NCBI GenBank assembly: GCA_038255145.1
Contig: JBBSLP010000084.1
Coordinates: 1-18,642, forward strand
Direction: 5' to 3'
Length of the DNA stretch: 18,642 nt
From: WHTX01 sp038255145
GTDB taxonomy: Bacteria > Actinomycetota > Acidimicrobiia > Acidimicrobiales > CAIXPF01
The notes below the pieces were generated by a model. That model was not told where the DNA came from and made no database searches. It worked only from the letters and a program-made list of their open reading frames with translations. The position numbers were made by a program, and so were the translations under genes. Positions within the stretch are counted from its first letter, which is position 1. Each line of letters starts with the position of its first letter. Below, in pieces: positions 1-6,966 of the stretch.

Positions 1-288
1 GCCTCGAAGTTCGCCGTCACCGGCATGACCAAGTCGGTGGCCATCGAGCTGGCCCGCCACAGCGTGCGGGTCAACTCCATCCACCCGGGCATGATCGAGA
101 CCGACATGATCCACGAGGTGACCGGTCACAACGCCGAGCGCCACGACAAGTTCGCCCGGGGGGTGCCCCTCAAGCGCCCCGCCGAGCCCACCGAGGTGGC
201 GTCCCTCGCCCTGTACCTGGCCTCGGATGACAGCGCCTACTGCACCGGCTCCGAGTTCGTCATCGACGGGGGCATGACCGCCGGCTGA
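1..288 (+). CDS. Short-chain dehydrogenase/reductase (SDR), C-terminal part, cut by window edge
   Basis: The frame is open from base 1 and ends at TGA 286-288, giving 95 residues of a classical SDR whose full length is normally about 250. The first residues, ASKFAVTGMTK, are the segment directly after the catalytic Tyr of the Y-x-x-x-K motif. The active-site Lys is therefore visible as the third residue, and the Tyr and Rossmann fold lie upstream of the window. The later pattern is typical of FabG/hydroxysteroid-dehydrogenase-like SDRs: VRVNSIHPGMIETDM (substrate loop after strand 6), then ASLALYLASDDSAYCTGSEF and VIDGGMTAG at the C-terminus. NAD(P)-dependent oxidoreduction of a hydroxy or keto substrate is expected from the family; the substrate cannot be told. 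An internal ATG at 25 lies inside the conserved fold and is not the real start. Confidence 0.93.
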   Translation, partial: ASKFAVTGMTKSVAIELARHSVRVNSIHPGMIETDMIHEVTGHNAERHDKFARGVPLKRPAEPTEVASLALYLASDDSAYCTGSEFVIDGGMTAG

Positions 289-340
289 CCACGGGCGACC
301 ACCGCCGGGCCTGGGCGGCGGTCCGGCCACCAGGTACGAC

Positions 341-358
341 ACGTCACTAGGGTGACGT
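341..358. promoter_or_regulatory. Inverted repeat upstream of the CNNM gene pair
   Basis: ACGTCAC (341-347) and GTGACGT (352-358) are perfect 7-bp arms around a 4-base TAGG loop, in the 130-bp gap between the SDR gene and the first CNNM gene and about 60 bp upstream of its start. The loop reads into TAGGGT, which could serve as a weak -10 element. The position suits an operator or a short hairpin; no convincing -35 is seen. The rest of the gap holds nothing recognisable. Confidence 0.3.
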
Positions 359-418
359 CGCTGTTCGGCGCGGCTCCACCGCGACGCAGGAGCAGCAGAC
401 ACCGCAGCAAGGACGCTC

Positions 419-1765
419 GTGCTCACGATCCTCGGCCTGGTGGCCGTCGTCGCCCTCATCCTCGCCAACGGCTACTTCGTGGCCGCCGAGTTCGCCTTCG
501 TGGCCGCCAAGCGGGGCCGGCTCGAGGACAAGGCCGCCACGGGGGACCGCAAGGCCGGCCGGGCCGTCGAGGTCCACAAGCGGCTCAGCTTCATGCTCTC
601 GGGCGCCCAGCTCGGCATCACCGTCACCTCCCTAGCCGTCGGCTTCATCGCCGAGCCCACCCTGGGCCGGGCCCTCGAGCCCCTGATGGGACTGATCGGG
701 GTGCCCGAGCGGGCCCGCTACGGCGTGGCCGTGACCGTGGGCTTCGTGCTGGCCACCGTGGTGCAGATGGTCATCGGCGAGCTGGCCCCCAAGAACCTGG
801 CCATCGCCAAGCCCGAGGCCGTGGCCCGCGCCCTGGGCGGCTCCACCCTGGTCTTCCTGCGGGTCACCGCGCCCGTCATCCGCCTCTTCGACGGGGCGGC
901 CAACAAGCTGCTGCGCTCGGTGGGCATCGAGCCGGCGGACGAGCTGCACGGTGGCGTGTCCGTCGAGGAGCTCGACCTCATCGTCGAGGAGTCCGCCGGG
1001 CTGGGCAAGCTGACCGAGCGCCAGGCCGCTCTGCTCGAGCGGGCCATCGACTTCGGCTCCCTGCACGCGTCGGAGGCCATGGTGCCGTGGAACCGCACCA
1101 CCACCATCGACGCCAGCGCCAGCTGCGAGGACCTGCGCAGCCTCATCGCCACCACCCACTCCCGCTTCCCCGTGGTCGACGACGACGACCGGGTCGTCGG
1201 CGTGGTGCACGCCAAGGACCTCTTCGAGGTGGCCGACGACGCCCTGGGCTCGACCCGCGTCGATGCCCTCAAGCGGCCCGCCCTGGTGGTACCCGAGACC
1301 GCCGGGCTGCGCGTCGTGCTCGCGGCCCTGCGCCGCGAGTCCACGGCCATGGCCGTGGTGGCCGACGAGTACGGAGCTCCCGCCGGCATCGTCACCTTCG
1401 AGGACCTGGCCGAGGAGCTGGTCGGCAACATCGCCGATGAGTACGACACCGCCGAGCCCACGTTGGAGCGCGACCCCGACGGTTCGTGGGTCGTGCCGGG
1501 TTCGTGGCGGCTCGACGAGATCGAGCGGGCCACCGGGGTCGAGCTGCCCAACGACGGCACCTTCGACACCGTGGCCGGCCTGGTCCTGGCCCGGTTGCAG
1601 CGCATCCCCACCGTGGGCGAGCGCATCGAGGTGGCCGGGGCCGTGGTCGAGGTGGTGGCCATGGACGGCTGGGCCATCACCGCGGTGCGCGTCGTGCCCC
1701 CGCCCGAGGGCCACCGAGACGACCACAGGGACGACCACCACGGCGACCACAAGGCGGGTCGATGA
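419..1765 (+). CDS. CNNM/CorC (HlyC/CorC) family membrane protein, first of a tandem pair
   Basis: A 448-residue protein of the DUF21-CBS-CorC_HlyC architecture, associated with Mg2+/Co2+ transport or efflux or with membrane integrity; the transported ion is not settled from sequence. Residues 1-190 form the CNNM membrane domain, with the hallmarks NGYFVAAEFAFV and GAQLGITVTSLAVGFIAEP. Two CBS repeats follow from about residue 220 (AMVPWNRTTT, FPVVDDDDRVVGVVHAKDL, then ADEYGAPAGIVTFEDLAEEL). A CorC_HlyC domain occupies about 345-425. The GTG start is supported by AAGGA at 409-413, five bases upstream. The last ~19 residues are a His/Asp-rich tail (GHRDDHRDDHHGDHKAGR) not typical of the family. 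The TGA overlaps the ATG of the next gene by 4 bp, so the two are translationally coupled. Confidence 0.95.
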   Translation: MLTILGLVAVVALILANGYFVAAEFAFVAAKRGRLEDKAATGDRKAGRAVEVHKRLSFMLSGAQLGITVTSLAVGFIAEPTLGRALEPLMGLIGVPERARYGVAVTVGFVLATVVQMVIGELAPKNLAIAKPEAVARALGGSTLVFLRVTAPVIRLFDGAANKLLRSVGIEPADELHGGVSVEELDLIVEESAGLGKLTERQAALLERAIDFGSLHASEAMVPWNRTTTIDASASCEDLRSLIATTHSRFPVVDDDDRVVGVVHAKDLFEVADDALGSTRVDALKRPALVVPETAGLRVVLAALRRESTAMAVVADEYGAPAGIVTFEDLAEELVGNIADEYDTAEPTLERDPDGSWVVPGSWRLDEIERATGVELPNDGTFDTVAGLVLARLQRIPTVGERIEVAGAVVEVVAMDGWAITAVRVVPPPEGHRDDHRDDHHGDHKAGR

Positions 1766-3060
1766 GCTCGCCCATCGCTCTGGCCCTCGCCGTGGTGCTG
1801 CTGGCCGCCAACGGCTTCTTCGTGGCCGCCGAGTTCGCCCTGCTCGCCTCACGCCGCTCCCGCCTCGAGCAGCTCGAGGCCCAGGGTGATCGCCGGGCCC
1901 GCCACGCCCTCGCCGGCATCCGTGAGCTGTCGCTCATGCTGGCCGGGGCCCAGTTTGGCATCACCATCTGCTCCCTGCTGCTCGGTGCGGTGGCCGAGCC
2001 GGCCATCGCCCATCTGGTCGAGGCGGCCATCTCGCCGTTCATCGAGTTGCCCGAGAGCGTGCTGCACGCCATCGGATTCACGTTCGCCCTGGTCCTGGTG
2101 GTGTTCCTGCACATGGTGGTGGGGGAGATGGCCCCCAAGTCGTGGGCCATCTCCCACCCCGAGGCCTCCGCCCTGGTGCTGGCCCGGCCGTTCCGGCTCT
2201 TCGCCCTGATCTTGCGGCCCGTGTTGCGCCTGCTGAACCTGCTGGCCAACGGCGCCGTGCGCCTGGTCGGTGTCGAGCCCCAGGGCGAGCTGGCCGTGGC
2301 CCACTCGCCGGCCGACCTGCTGATGCTGCTGGCCGAATCCGCCAACCACGGTGACATCGCCGCCGATGAGCACCGCCTGCTGGCCCGCAGCCTGGCGCTG
2401 TCCGGCCTCGACGCCGGCGCGGCCATGACACCCCGTCGTGACGTGGTGGCCGTCGAGGCCAGCCAACCCATCACCGAGGTGGCCCAGGTGGCCCGCACCA
2501 CCGGGCGGTCGCGCATCGTGGTCCACGACGGCGACCTCGACCACGTGGTCGGCGTGGTGCACGCCAAGGACATCCTCCTCGTCGATCCCGACAAGCGGGC
2601 GACGACGACGGCCGGGGACCTGGCCCGCAAGGTGCTCGTCACCCATGAGGGCCACCTGATCGAGGATCTGCTGGTGGAGATGCGCGCGTCGCGCCAGTTG
2701 CTGGCCGTGGTGGTCGACGAGCACGGCATCGTGGGGGGCATCGTGACCCTCGAGGACGTGCTCGAGGAGCTGATCGGTGACTTCGACGACGAGTCGGACC
2801 GGCCCAACCGCCGCTGCCGACGGGTATCCGACGGCGTGTTCGACCTGGCCGGGGGCCTACGGCCCGACGAGCTGACGGCGCGGACGGGGATCCGTCTGCC
2901 CGAGGGGGACTGGGAGACGGTGGCCGGCTTCGTCATCGACGCCCTCGACCGCATCCCCGTGGTCGGTGACGTGGTGACCCTGCGCGGGGTCAGCTTCACC
3001 GTCACCCGGGTGGACGGCTACGCCGTGGCCGACATCCGCATGCAGACCCGTCCGGGCTAG
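1762..3060 (+). CDS. CNNM/CorC (HlyC/CorC) family membrane protein, second of a tandem pair
   Basis: A 432-residue paralogue of the preceding gene with the same order: DUF21/CNNM membrane domain (AANGFFVAAEFALLASRRS; GAQFGITICSLLLGAVAEP), paired CBS domains (AMTPRRDVVAVEA; VVGVVHAKDILLV; VVDEHGIVGGIVTLEDVLEEL) and a C-terminal CorC_HlyC domain (about 345-428). The ATG at 1762 was chosen because it forms an ATGA overlap with the upstream stop and starts directly at the first membrane helix. The frame remains open upstream to 1486, but that stretch is an out-of-frame shadow of the first gene. Tandem CNNM pairs are known in actinobacteria (for example Rv1841c/Rv1842c of Mycobacterium tuberculosis), which suggests that the two act together, perhaps as a heterodimer. 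The basic-acidic tail of the first protein is absent here. Confidence 0.95.
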   Translation: MSSPIALALAVVLLAANGFFVAAEFALLASRRSRLEQLEAQGDRRARHALAGIRELSLMLAGAQFGITICSLLLGAVAEPAIAHLVEAAISPFIELPESVLHAIGFTFALVLVVFLHMVVGEMAPKSWAISHPEASALVLARPFRLFALILRPVLRLLNLLANGAVRLVGVEPQGELAVAHSPADLLMLLAESANHGDIAADEHRLLARSLALSGLDAGAAMTPRRDVVAVEASQPITEVAQVARTTGRSRIVVHDGDLDHVVGVVHAKDILLVDPDKRATTTAGDLARKVLVTHEGHLIEDLLVEMRASRQLLAVVVDEHGIVGGIVTLEDVLEELIGDFDDESDRPNRRCRRVSDGVFDLAGGLRPDELTARTGIRLPEGDWETVAGFVIDALDRIPVVGDVVTLRGVSFTVTRVDGYAVADIRMQTRPG

Positions 3061-3097
3061 CCGGTCCCGCCCCGGCCGGGGGGTCGGGTGGAGAGCG

Positions 3098-3118
3098 AAG
3101 TTCACATCTAGTGAACTT
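3098..3118. promoter_or_regulatory. Perfect palindrome (operator candidate) upstream of the collagen-like gene
   Basis: AAGTTCAC (3098-3105) and GTGAACTT (3111-3118) are perfect 8-bp arms separated by ATCTA. It is AT-rich compared with its surroundings and lies about 100 bp upstream of the collagen-like gene. A possible -10 element TAGTAT sits at 3145-3150, so the palindrome would overlap or flank the -35 region, as expected of a repressor or activator site. There is no T-tract after it, which argues against a simple terminator. The binding protein is unknown. Confidence 0.5.
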
Positions 3119-3144
3119 GTGCACACTTTCAGTGCTCAGCGACG

Positions 3145-3150
3145 TAGTAT
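3145..3150 (+). promoter_or_regulatory. Possible -10 element for the collagen-like gene
   Basis: TAGTAT resembles a housekeeping -10 hexamer (TANNNT) and lies 66 bases upstream of the start codon, just downstream of the palindrome. No good -35 is found at 16-18 bp: TTGTGC at 3117-3122 is 22 bp away. An activator-dependent or extended -10 promoter would fit but is not shown. Confidence 0.3.
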
Positions 3151-3216
3151 GCCCGCCGCTCGGGCTCTGCGCCCGGGAACATCCGTCAGGGTGAAGATCG
3201 GGAGAGGACCGAGCTC

Positions 3217-4677
3217 ATGCAACAAACCCGTCACGGAGGGCGGCTGGTCGCCGCCATCTTCGTGTTGATGGCCATGATGGGCTCCGTTGGGGTGGTCGGG
3301 GCCCAGACCGCCCAGGTCCAGGAACCCGGTACCAGCGTCTTCGTGCCCATCACCCCCCAGCGCATCCTCGACACCCGCAGCGGCATCGGCCACCTCGGCA
3401 TGCTGGGCCAGACCAACCTCCAGGTCACCGGCTCCACCGGGGTGCCCGACGGTGCCACGGCCGTGGTCATGAACGTGACCGCCACCGAGGCGACCACCGG
3501 CACCTACGTGGCGGTACAGCCGGCCGGTTCCTCGCCGCAGGGCATCTCCAACGTCAACGTCCTCGCCGGTGAGACCCAGGCCAACCTGGTCACCGTGAAG
3601 GTGGGAGACGGTGGCGAGGTGTGGATCTTCAACGCCGAGGGCCAGGTCCACGTGGTGGCCGACCTGTTCGGCTACTACGTGCCCGGCAACGGTGCTCCCG
3701 GTCCGGTCGGTCCCGCTGGTCCCCAGGGTGTGGCCGGTCCGACCGGTGCCGCTGGTGCCGCCGGCAACACCGTCCTGCACGGCCAGGGTCCCCCCGAGCC
3801 GGGCACCGGCGCCAACGGCGACTTCTACATCGACATCGACACCTCCACCCTCTATGGCGCCAAGACCGGCGGTAGCTGGCCCCCGGGCACGCCGCTGGTC
3901 GGTCCTGCCGGTCCTGCAGGTCTGAACGGTGCCGATGGGGCCACCGGTCCCGCCGGCCTGAACGGTGCCGATGGGGCCACCGGGCCGATGGGCCCGCAGG
4001 GTCCGATCGGTCCGATCGGTCCGATCGGTCCGATGGGCCCGCAGGGACTTCAGGGTCTGGACGGTCCCATCGGCCCGCAGGGTCTGCAGGGCCCGGCTGG
4101 TCTGGATGGGGCCACGGGTCCGATGGGTCCGCAGGGCACGGCTGGCCTGGACGGGGCGACGGGTCCGATGGGTCCGCAGGGTCCGGCTGGTCTGAACGGG
4201 ATCGATGGCAGCAACGGTCTGGACGGGGCGACGGGTCCGATGGGTCCGCAGGGTCCGGCTGGGACTGGCGCGGCGACCACCTGGGGCTACGGGTACGAGC
4301 TGGCCGTCGACGGCACCGTCATCGGCGGGGCCGATGTGCCCTTCAGCAACAACGGGCCGCTGTCAGGCGTGACCCACACCGCGGGAACGACCACCTTCAC
4401 CGTGCCGAGCACGGGGACCTACCAGGTGAACTACTCGATCAGCCACACCGACGGCGTCGGCGCGACCATCGCGATCGCCGTCGACGGCACCGTGGACGGG
4501 TCGACACCCGTCCAGCTGCTCACGGCCGCCGGCATGGTGTCCGGCTCGGCCATGCTGACCCTTGCTGCCGGTGACGTGGTCACCCTGCGCAACAACTCGG
4601 CCGTCGCGCTGACGATGCCGCTGGCCCCGTCGGTTGGTGCCCAGCTGAACATCAACATGATGGCGAGCCCCGCGTAG
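3217..4677 (+). CDS. Secreted collagen-like protein: DTR/GYF module, Gly-X-Y stalk, BclA/C1q-like tip
   Basis: A 486-residue surface protein. Residues 1-29 are a signal peptide, with probable cleavage after VVGA. Residues ~40-155 form a beta-rich module running from FVPITPQRILDTRSG to HVVADLFGYYVP; a second copy of this module occurs in the gene ending at 5934. Gly-X-Y triplets start at residue 159, break at a linker (GDFYIDIDTSTLYG, a segment common in bacterial collagen-like proteins), and resume at 229-351 for about 41 triplets without interruption. The last ~130 residues (355-486), with VPSTGTYQVNYSIS and VTLRNNSAVAL, look like the BclA C-terminal/C1q-TNF jelly-roll fold that trimerises such stalks. 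The ATG has GGGAGAGG at 3200-3207. A trimeric fibre projecting from the cell, for adhesion or surface coating, is inferred. There is no sortase motif or membrane anchor at the C-terminus. Confidence 0.88.
   Translation: MQQTRHGGRLVAAIFVLMAMMGSVGVVGAQTAQVQEPGTSVFVPITPQRILDTRSGIGHLGMLGQTNLQVTGSTGVPDGATAVVMNVTATEATTGTYVAVQPAGSSPQGISNVNVLAGETQANLVTVKVGDGGEVWIFNAEGQVHVVADLFGYYVPGNGAPGPVGPAGPQGVAGPTGAAGAAGNTVLHGQGPPEPGTGANGDFYIDIDTSTLYGAKTGGSWPPGTPLVGPAGPAGLNGADGATGPAGLNGADGATGPMGPQGPIGPIGPIGPMGPQGLQGLDGPIGPQGLQGPAGLDGATGPMGPQGTAGLDGATGPMGPQGPAGLNGIDGSNGLDGATGPMGPQGPAGTGAATTWGYGYELAVDGTVIGGADVPFSNNGPLSGVTHTAGTTTFTVPSTGTYQVNYSISHTDGVGATIAIAVDGTVDGSTPVQLLTAAGMVSGSAMLTLAAGDVVTLRNNSAVALTMPLAPSVGAQLNINMMASPA
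4007..4262 (+). repeat. Intragenic tandem repeats in the collagen stalk
   Basis: Near 4007-4035 the 9-bp unit GGTCCGATC (Gly-Pro-Ile) is repeated in tandem. A 43-bp stretch at 4148-4190 recurs exactly at 4220-4262, 72 bp (24 codons) later. All units are multiples of 9 bp, so gain or loss by slippage or recombination would lengthen or shorten the stalk without breaking the reading frame. Codon choice in these copies is nearly identical, which indicates recent expansion. Confidence 0.8.
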
Positions 4678-4702
4678 GTGCTGTGACCGAGACGGGCTGA
4701 AA

Positions 4703-4715
4703 CCACCTCGGGTGG
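4703..4715. other. Small hairpin between the collagen-like and SRPBCC genes
   Basis: CCACC (4703-4707) and GGTGG (4711-4715) pair around a TCG loop in the 76-bp gap. It is short and has no T-tract, so it is only a weak terminator candidate for the collagen-like gene. Confidence 0.2.
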
Positions 4716-4753
4716 AACGGGCCGGGTGGCTGTCGTGGTGCCAACATGGCGCC

Positions 4754-5236
4754 ATGGCAGTCGACCCGGCCCGTGCCGTTCCCGTCCTGACCGCCAGCAC
4801 CACCGTCGAGGCTCCGCCCGAGGCGGCGTTCGACCTGTTCACGGCAGGCTTCGGCCGCTGGTGGCCGCCGGAGTTCTCGTGGTCGGGGGCCCAGGGTCTG
4901 ACGGCTATGGGCATGGAGCCCGGCATCGACGGCTTCCTGTACGAGCGGGGCCCCCACGGCCTGCGCCTCGACTGGGGGCGGGTGCTCGAGTGGGACCCCC
5001 CCGTTCGCCTGGCCTTCACCTGGCAGATCGGTCCCGACCGGGTGCCGGTCCCCGACCCCGCCCTGGCCACCGAGGTCGAGGTCCGCTTCCAACCCGCGGG
5101 GCACGGCCTCACCTCGGTCGAGATCACGCACCGGGGCTGGGAGCGCCATGGCGACGCCGGCGCCGCCTACCGCGCCGACTTCAGCCGGGCCTGGCCCCAG
5201 GCCCTCGAATGCCTGGTCGAAGAGGCCCTCGGCTGA
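4754..5236 (+). CDS. SRPBCC / AHSA1-type ligand-binding domain protein
   Basis: A 160-residue single-domain protein of the START/Bet v1-like (SRPBCC, AHSA1) superfamily. The pattern is VLTASTTVEAPPEAAFDLFT at the first strand and helix, GRWWPPEFSW, then a central strand run (GRVLEWDPPVRLAFTWQIG), EVEVRFQPAGHGLTSVEITH, and a long C-terminal helix ending in WPQALECLVEEAL. These proteins form a hydrophobic pocket and bind or process small lipophilic molecules, or act as Hsp90 co-chaperone relatives; the ligand is unknown. The ATG at 4754 was chosen because it gives the usual N-terminus. An in-frame GTG at 4712 would add 14 residues, and neither start has a good ribosome binding site. The gene converges on the HdeD-like gene, 24 bp away. 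Confidence 0.85.
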   Translation: MAVDPARAVPVLTASTTVEAPPEAAFDLFTAGFGRWWPPEFSWSGAQGLTAMGMEPGIDGFLYERGPHGLRLDWGRVLEWDPPVRLAFTWQIGPDRVPVPDPALATEVEVRFQPAGHGLTSVEITHRGWERHGDAGAAYRADFSRAWPQALECLVEEALG

Positions 5237-5260
5237 TCTGGGCCCGAGGCCGGGCTGCGA

Positions 5261-5843
5261 TCAGGCCAGGGCGGTGTGGATGCGGCGCAGGCCGAGGGCG
5301 AAGATGATGGTGCCGATCCCGTTGAACAGCAACCCGCAGCCCGAGCAGGATGGCCAGCACGGCCACCGTCGCCCCGGGCCAGGCGATGCACAGCACCCCC
5401 ACGGCCACGCTGATGATGCCCACGGCCAGCCACACCCCCCAGGCGGGCGCGGCCCGGCGCAGCGCGACCGCCGCGGCCACCTGCACCAGGCCGAACACGA
5501 TGATGCCCAGGCCGGTGACCACGGCCAGGGCCCACAGGGTGATGCCGGGCCAGGTCAGGGCGATGATGCCGGTGATGATCAGCACCGCGCCCAGCACGTA
5601 GGCGGGCCAGCGCATGACGTGGCGGTCGGCCTGGGCCACCTGGCTGACACCCTCGAGCAGGAAGCCCAAGGCCACCAGCAGGGCCAGGGTGAACGCTGCG
5701 CTGACCAGGTTGAACAGCAGGAACACGCCCACCACGGCCAGGGCGATGCCCAGGGCCAGCACCAGCCACCACTGTCGGGCCATGCCGGCCACGGCCTCGG
5801 CGGTGGAGGCCTCCTCGGATCGTGCGCTTGCGGTCCAGGCCAT
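5261..5843 (-). pseudogene. HdeD-like (DUF308) membrane protein with a single-base frameshift near the C-terminus
   Basis: From ATG at 5843 (excellent GGAGG a few bases upstream) the frame gives an HdeD/DUF308 protein of six short hydrophobic helices, such as WWLVLALGIALAVVGVFLLF, ALLVALGFLLEGVSQV and YVLGAVLIITGIIALTWPG. HdeD-family proteins are small inner-membrane proteins linked in enterobacteria to acid resistance. After VLAILLGLR the frame becomes a polar, Arg/Pro/His-rich tail that runs to 5181. Removing one base from the CCC run at 5333-5335 (plus strand) restores LLFNGIGTIIFALGLRRI and then HTALA with a stop at 5261-5263. That gives the usual length of about 193 residues and a normal family ending. 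The intended gene is therefore 5261-5843, carrying a one-base insertion or a sequencing/assembly error. If the base is real, the product runs to 5181, overlapping the 3' end of the converging SRPBCC gene. Confidence 0.82.
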
Positions 5844-5933
5844 CGTGAGCCTCCTTCGTCGTCGGCAGTCTGCTAAAGGCGGCCCACCCATGGCGCGGTT
5901 GGCGAGTGGTGGCGGTGGGCCACGGCCACCGGG

Positions 5934-6464
5934 TCAGGGCGTGAAGTAGCCGAGCAGGTCGACGGCCACGTGGGTGGCCCCGGCCGGGTTGAAGATGGCC
6001 ACCTGCCCCGCCGTGCCCACCCCCACGATCACCTGGTTGGCCACCGTCTGGTTGGGGGTGAAGTTGACGTTGGAGATCGGCGTCGCCGGCTGCTGGCCCT
6101 TGGGCCACAGGGCCAGGTACGCCTCGGTGGTGGGCAGGATGGCGGTCACGTTGAGGACCACCGAGGTGGCGTCGTTCGGCGCCGGCGACGAGCCCCCGCC
6201 GACCACCAGGTTGTAGATCTCGCCCGGCCCCAGGGGTCCGGCGCCGTCGAGGCGGGTGTCGAGCAGCCGCTTGGGGGTGAGGCTGACGTACTGGGACTTC
6301 GTCCCCTGGGCCAGGGCCAGGTCACGCACGCCGACGAGCCCGGTGCCGACCAACACCGCCGCCAGGGCCAGGATCGGCGTCCGCCGCCACCATCGGCGGG
6401 CGCCGCGTCGGCGGGTCGGAGCACGGTCGGATGGCGGCTGGGTCCTGTCCTCGATGGGGTCCAC
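5934..6464 (-). CDS. Membrane-anchored stand-alone DTR/GYF module protein
   Basis: A 176-residue protein. After a basic cytoplasmic segment (RRRGARRWWRR, ~18-28) comes one hydrophobic helix (PILALAAVLVGTGLVGV, ~30-46) ending in ALAQ, which is a signal anchor or a cleaved signal. The rest (about 58-176) is one module matching residues 40-155 of the collagen-like protein: YVSLTPKRLLDTR, SVVLNVTAILPTTEAYLALW, ISNVNFTPNQTVANQV, GQVAIFNPAGATHVAVDLLGYF. I know this module from secreted actinobacterial proteins but cannot give its family name or ligand. The GTG at 6464 was chosen because GAGGAG lies four bases upstream (plus strand 6469-6474). An in-frame ATG at 6560 would add 32 residues with no obvious ribosome binding site. 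Confidence 0.8.
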   Translation of the reverse strand: MDPIEDRTQPPSDRAPTRRRGARRWWRRTPILALAAVLVGTGLVGVRDLALAQGTKSQYVSLTPKRLLDTRLDGAGPLGPGEIYNLVVGGGSSPAPNDATSVVLNVTAILPTTEAYLALWPKGQQPATPISNVNFTPNQTVANQVIVGVGTAGQVAIFNPAGATHVAVDLLGYFTP

Positions 6465-6564
6465 GGCGCTCCTCGGGTCGAGGCGACCAGTGTGACCGCC
6501 GCCGTCCCCCGGGTCGCGGACCGTGGCCGTGTACTGGCTTCCCGTGACCGCGCCGGCCATCGAC

Positions 6565-6966
6565 TCAGGGGTCGAGGCGGCCCAGGGCGTTCATCTGGCC
6601 GTGGTAGCGGAACAGCGCCCCCACCCCGAGGATGTCGAGGGCCGTGTTCAGCGCCTCCTTGCTTTGCATGGCCCCGGCCGCCTCGATGGTGCGCAGGGTG
6701 CGCAGGCTGTTGCGCTTGGTCCACCGGCCCTCGGCCTCGGGCGGGGTGATGTAGGGCGAGCCCCCTGTGTCCCACCCCGAACAGAAGGACTTCCCTGCGC
6801 CGGCCAGCACCACGCAGCGCACGCCGTCGTCCTCTTCGGCCGCATCCAGGGCCAGGGCCAGGTCACGGAGCAGGGCCCCGTTGATGGCGTTGTGCCGTTC
6901 GGGGCGGTCGAGCGTGATCCGGGCGATGCCGTCGTCGGCGGAGTACCGCACCGTCTCGAGGTCCAT
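6565..6966 (-). CDS. Enoyl-CoA hydratase/isomerase (crotonase) remnant with a large in-frame internal deletion
   Basis: The 133 residues start as a normal crotonase: GIARITLDRPERHNAINGAL (beta-strand and CoA-binding region), DDGVRCVVLAGAGKSFCSGWD (first oxyanion-hole segment), then RWTKRNSLRTLRTIEA. At about residue 97 the sequence jumps to QSKEALNTALDILGVGALFRY and ends HGQMNALGRLDP, which resembles the C-terminal helices of the same family. Family members are about 250-290 residues, so roughly 130-150 residues are missing. The lost part includes the second oxyanion-hole glycine (the GGG loop) and the catalytic acidic positions. The frame is intact across the junction. Catalytic activity is very unlikely; a decaying gene or an assembly collapse are the main explanations. 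The ATG at 6966 has AAGG about 8 bases upstream. Confidence 0.8.
   Translation of the reverse strand: MDLETVRYSADDGIARITLDRPERHNAINGALLRDLALALDAAEEDDGVRCVVLAGAGKSFCSGWDTGGSPYITPPEAEGRWTKRNSLRTLRTIEAAGAMQSKEALNTALDILGVGALFRYHGQMNALGRLDP

Noticed and set aside
1486..1761. N-terminal extension of the second CNNM protein
   Set aside because: The frame is open only because it shadows the first CNNM gene. ATG 1762 gives the proper family N-terminus and a 4-bp overlap.
632..1852. Long minus-strand open frame of about 400 codons opposite the CNNM gene
   Set aside because: It is a high-GC shadow: low-complexity Gly/His/Ala/Val composition, no family pattern, and fully antisense to a gene with clear domains.
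3066..3088. GC-rich inverted repeat after the second CNNM gene as an intrinsic terminator
   Set aside because: The CCCCGGCCGGGG core is self-complementary but has almost no loop and no T-tract; such sequences are frequent by chance at this GC content.
4050..4280. Minus-strand frame that also reads as Gly-Pro-rich collagen-like sequence
   Set aside because: The antisense of GGTCC/GGGCCC-type codons again gives Gly and Pro, so the pattern is a codon-symmetry artefact of the real collagen gene.
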